Positions 6,119 through 7,160 of a DNA stretch of 7,160 nt are shown here, in pieces (position 1 is the stretch's first letter; every line of letters begins with the position of its first letter). The stretch is from Eggerthellaceae bacterium UBA5906 (GTDB lineage: Bacteria; Actinomycetota; Coriobacteriia; Coriobacteriales; Eggerthellaceae): positions 218 through 7,377 of the forward strand of contig DJEE01000102.1 of NCBI GenBank assembly GCA_002431805.1, in the 5' to 3' direction. The translations under genes were made by a program, and so were the position numbers. The notes under the pieces were generated by a model. It searched no databases, was not told the origin of the DNA, and was given only the letters and a program-made list of their open reading frames with translations.

Positions 6119-7160
6119 TGACTGAAATCACCGCACAGTCTATTGACGCGGCGCTGCGCAAGCAGCTCGATGCGCTGAACACCAGTGTGGAGTCCCGTGA
6201 AACGGGTTCCGTTATCCAGGTGGGCGACGGTATTGCTCGCGTTGATGGCCTGAAGAATGCGATGGCAGGCGAACTTTTGGAGTTCACCAGCTCTACCGGT
6301 CAGGTTGTGTACGGTATGGCCCAGAACCTCGAAGAGGACGAAGTGGGCGCCGTGCTGTTGGGCGATGTCGCTGCAATCAAAGAAAACGACACGGTGAAAA
6401 CCACCGGTCGTCTGGTAGAGGTTCCCTCCGGCAAAGCCCTGCTGGGTCGTGTTGTGAACCCGCTTGGTATGCCGATTGACGGTAAGGGCGAAATCAAGGC
6501 CGAGGGCACGCGCCCCGTTGAGTTCAAGGCTCCGGGCGTTATTCACCGTAAGCCGGTTGAAGAGCCTATGCAAACCGGTATCCTGGCCGTTGACGCCATG
6601 ATTCCGATTGGCCGTGGTCAGCGCGAGCTGATCATTGGCGACCGTCAGACTGGTAAGACGGCTATTGCTGTTGACGCCATTCTGAACCAAAAGGGCAAGG
6701 ACATGATCTGCATTTACGTCGCCGTGGGCCAGAAGGCTTCTACGGTGGCAAACGTGCAGGAAACGCTGGAGAAGTACGGCGCGATGGATTACACCATCAT
6801 CGTCAGTGCTTCTGCTGCTGATTCCGCACCGCTGCAGTACATTGCTCCTATGGCCGGTGCCGCTATGGGCGAGTACTTCGTCTACAACGGCGAAGACGGC
6901 AAGCCTGCCGGTCCGGAGAACCCGGGTCGTCACGTGCTGATTGTGTACGATGACCTGACGAAGCAGGCTGTGGCCTATCGTCAGATGTCGCTGACGCTGC
7001 GTCGTCCGCCGGGACGCGAAGCTTACCCGGGCGACATCTTCTACCTGCATTCGCGCCTGCTGGAGCGTGCTGTGAAGATGAACGAGGAGAACGGCTTGGG
7101 CTCCATGACCGCTTTGCCGATCATCGAGACGCAGGCCGGCGACGTGTCCGCCTACATTCC
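6118..7160 (+). CDS. atpA: ATP synthase F1 subunit alpha (3' end outside window)
   Basis: The first 347 residues of about 510-530 are present; the frame is open to the right edge. Alpha forms the hexamer with beta and carries the non-catalytic nucleotide sites. The N-terminal beta-barrel segment includes [14 protein letters not shown] (32-45). The P-loop is GDRQTGKT (174-181), followed by [12 protein letters not shown] (202-213), the Walker B strand LIVYDD (274-279) and [13 protein letters not shown] (294-306). Between EYF (252-254) and that strand are 18 residues, VYNG...PGRH, where E. coli has about six, an insertion of roughly 12 residues rich in Gly, Pro and charge. The start is GTG 6118, nine bases after GGAGG (6104-6108). 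The in-frame ATG at 6112 is only three bases from it and less likely. The nucleotide-binding residues visible are intact. Confidence 0.96.
   Translation, partial: MTEITAQSIDAALRKQLDALNTSVESRETGSVIQVGDGIARVDGLKNAMAGELLEFTSSTGQVVYGMAQNLEEDEVGAVLLGDVAAIKENDTVKTTGRLVEVPSGKALLGRVVNPLGMPIDGKGEIKAEGTRPVEFKAPGVIHRKPVEEPMQTGILAVDAMIPIGRGQRELIIGDRQTGKTAIAVDAILNQKGKDMICIYVAVGQKASTVANVQETLEKYGAMDYTIIVSASAADSAPLQYIAPMAGAAMGEYFVYNGEDGKPAGPENPGRHVLIVYDDLTKQAVAYRQMSLTLRRPPGREAYPGDIFYLHSRLLERAVKMNEENGLGSMTALPIIETQAGDVSAYI

Noticed and set aside
6115..7050. A 311-codon open frame on the minus strand, antisense to atpA.
   Set aside because: The same codon-bias shadow effect; the + strand is a highly conserved alpha subunit.

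Overview
The window is an ordinary, densely packed bacterial core-genome segment. Every confident gene lies on the + strand. In order: tsaC (tRNA threonylcarbamoyladenosine synthesis), rpiB (pentose phosphate isomerase), glyA (serine hydroxymethyltransferase), a ComEB-type dCMP deaminase, then the first part of an F-type ATP synthase operon: an AtpI-like membrane protein, atpB (a), atpE (c), atpF (b), atpH (delta) and atpA (alpha, cut by the right edge). atpG, atpD and atpC would be expected just beyond the window. No RNA gene, mobile element, CRISPR array or foreign-looking island was seen.

Organism: GC looks moderate (low to mid 50s by eye). Shine-Dalgarno sites are strong, and TTG or GTG starts occur in the atp operon. 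The b subunit carries a signal-peptide-like N-terminus and the alpha subunit has a 'YDGKHVLIV'-like segment expanded by about 12 residues. Together these suggest an actinobacterial lineage, most plausibly Coriobacteriia/Eggerthellaceae. This is an inference from protein character, not a database match. The order tsaC - rpiB - glyA - pyrimidine gene - atpIBEFHA resembles the arrangement in Firmicutes such as Bacillus, where glyA and upp precede the atp operon, so it looks like old conserved synteny.

Layout: positions 1-116 hold the left edge and a probable extended -10 promoter for tsaC. tsaC and rpiB are separated by 79 bases and may be co-transcribed. A perfect 18-bp inverted repeat (1269-1309) closes this unit, and a candidate promoter at 1372-1380 precedes glyA. 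A GC-rich hairpin with a short T-tract (2698-2730) lies between glyA and the deaminase, only 20 bases from the deaminase start. A 176-base, A-rich spacer (3237-3412) separates these genes from the atp operon. Within the operon, atpF/atpH overlap by 11 bases and atpH/atpA by 1 base, while atpE has a long 124-base leader and a near-perfect Shine-Dalgarno site, as fits a subunit needed in many copies.

Functionally, GlyA makes 5,10-methylenetetrahydrofolate and the deaminase makes dUMP, the two inputs for thymidylate synthase. The atp genes encode a proton-type ATP synthase: the c subunit lacks the known sodium ligands and the a subunit has the essential arginine. The points most worth a second look are the insertion in alpha, the signal-like N-terminus of b, the terminator-like hairpin just before the deaminase, and an unusual substrate-site motif in GlyA.
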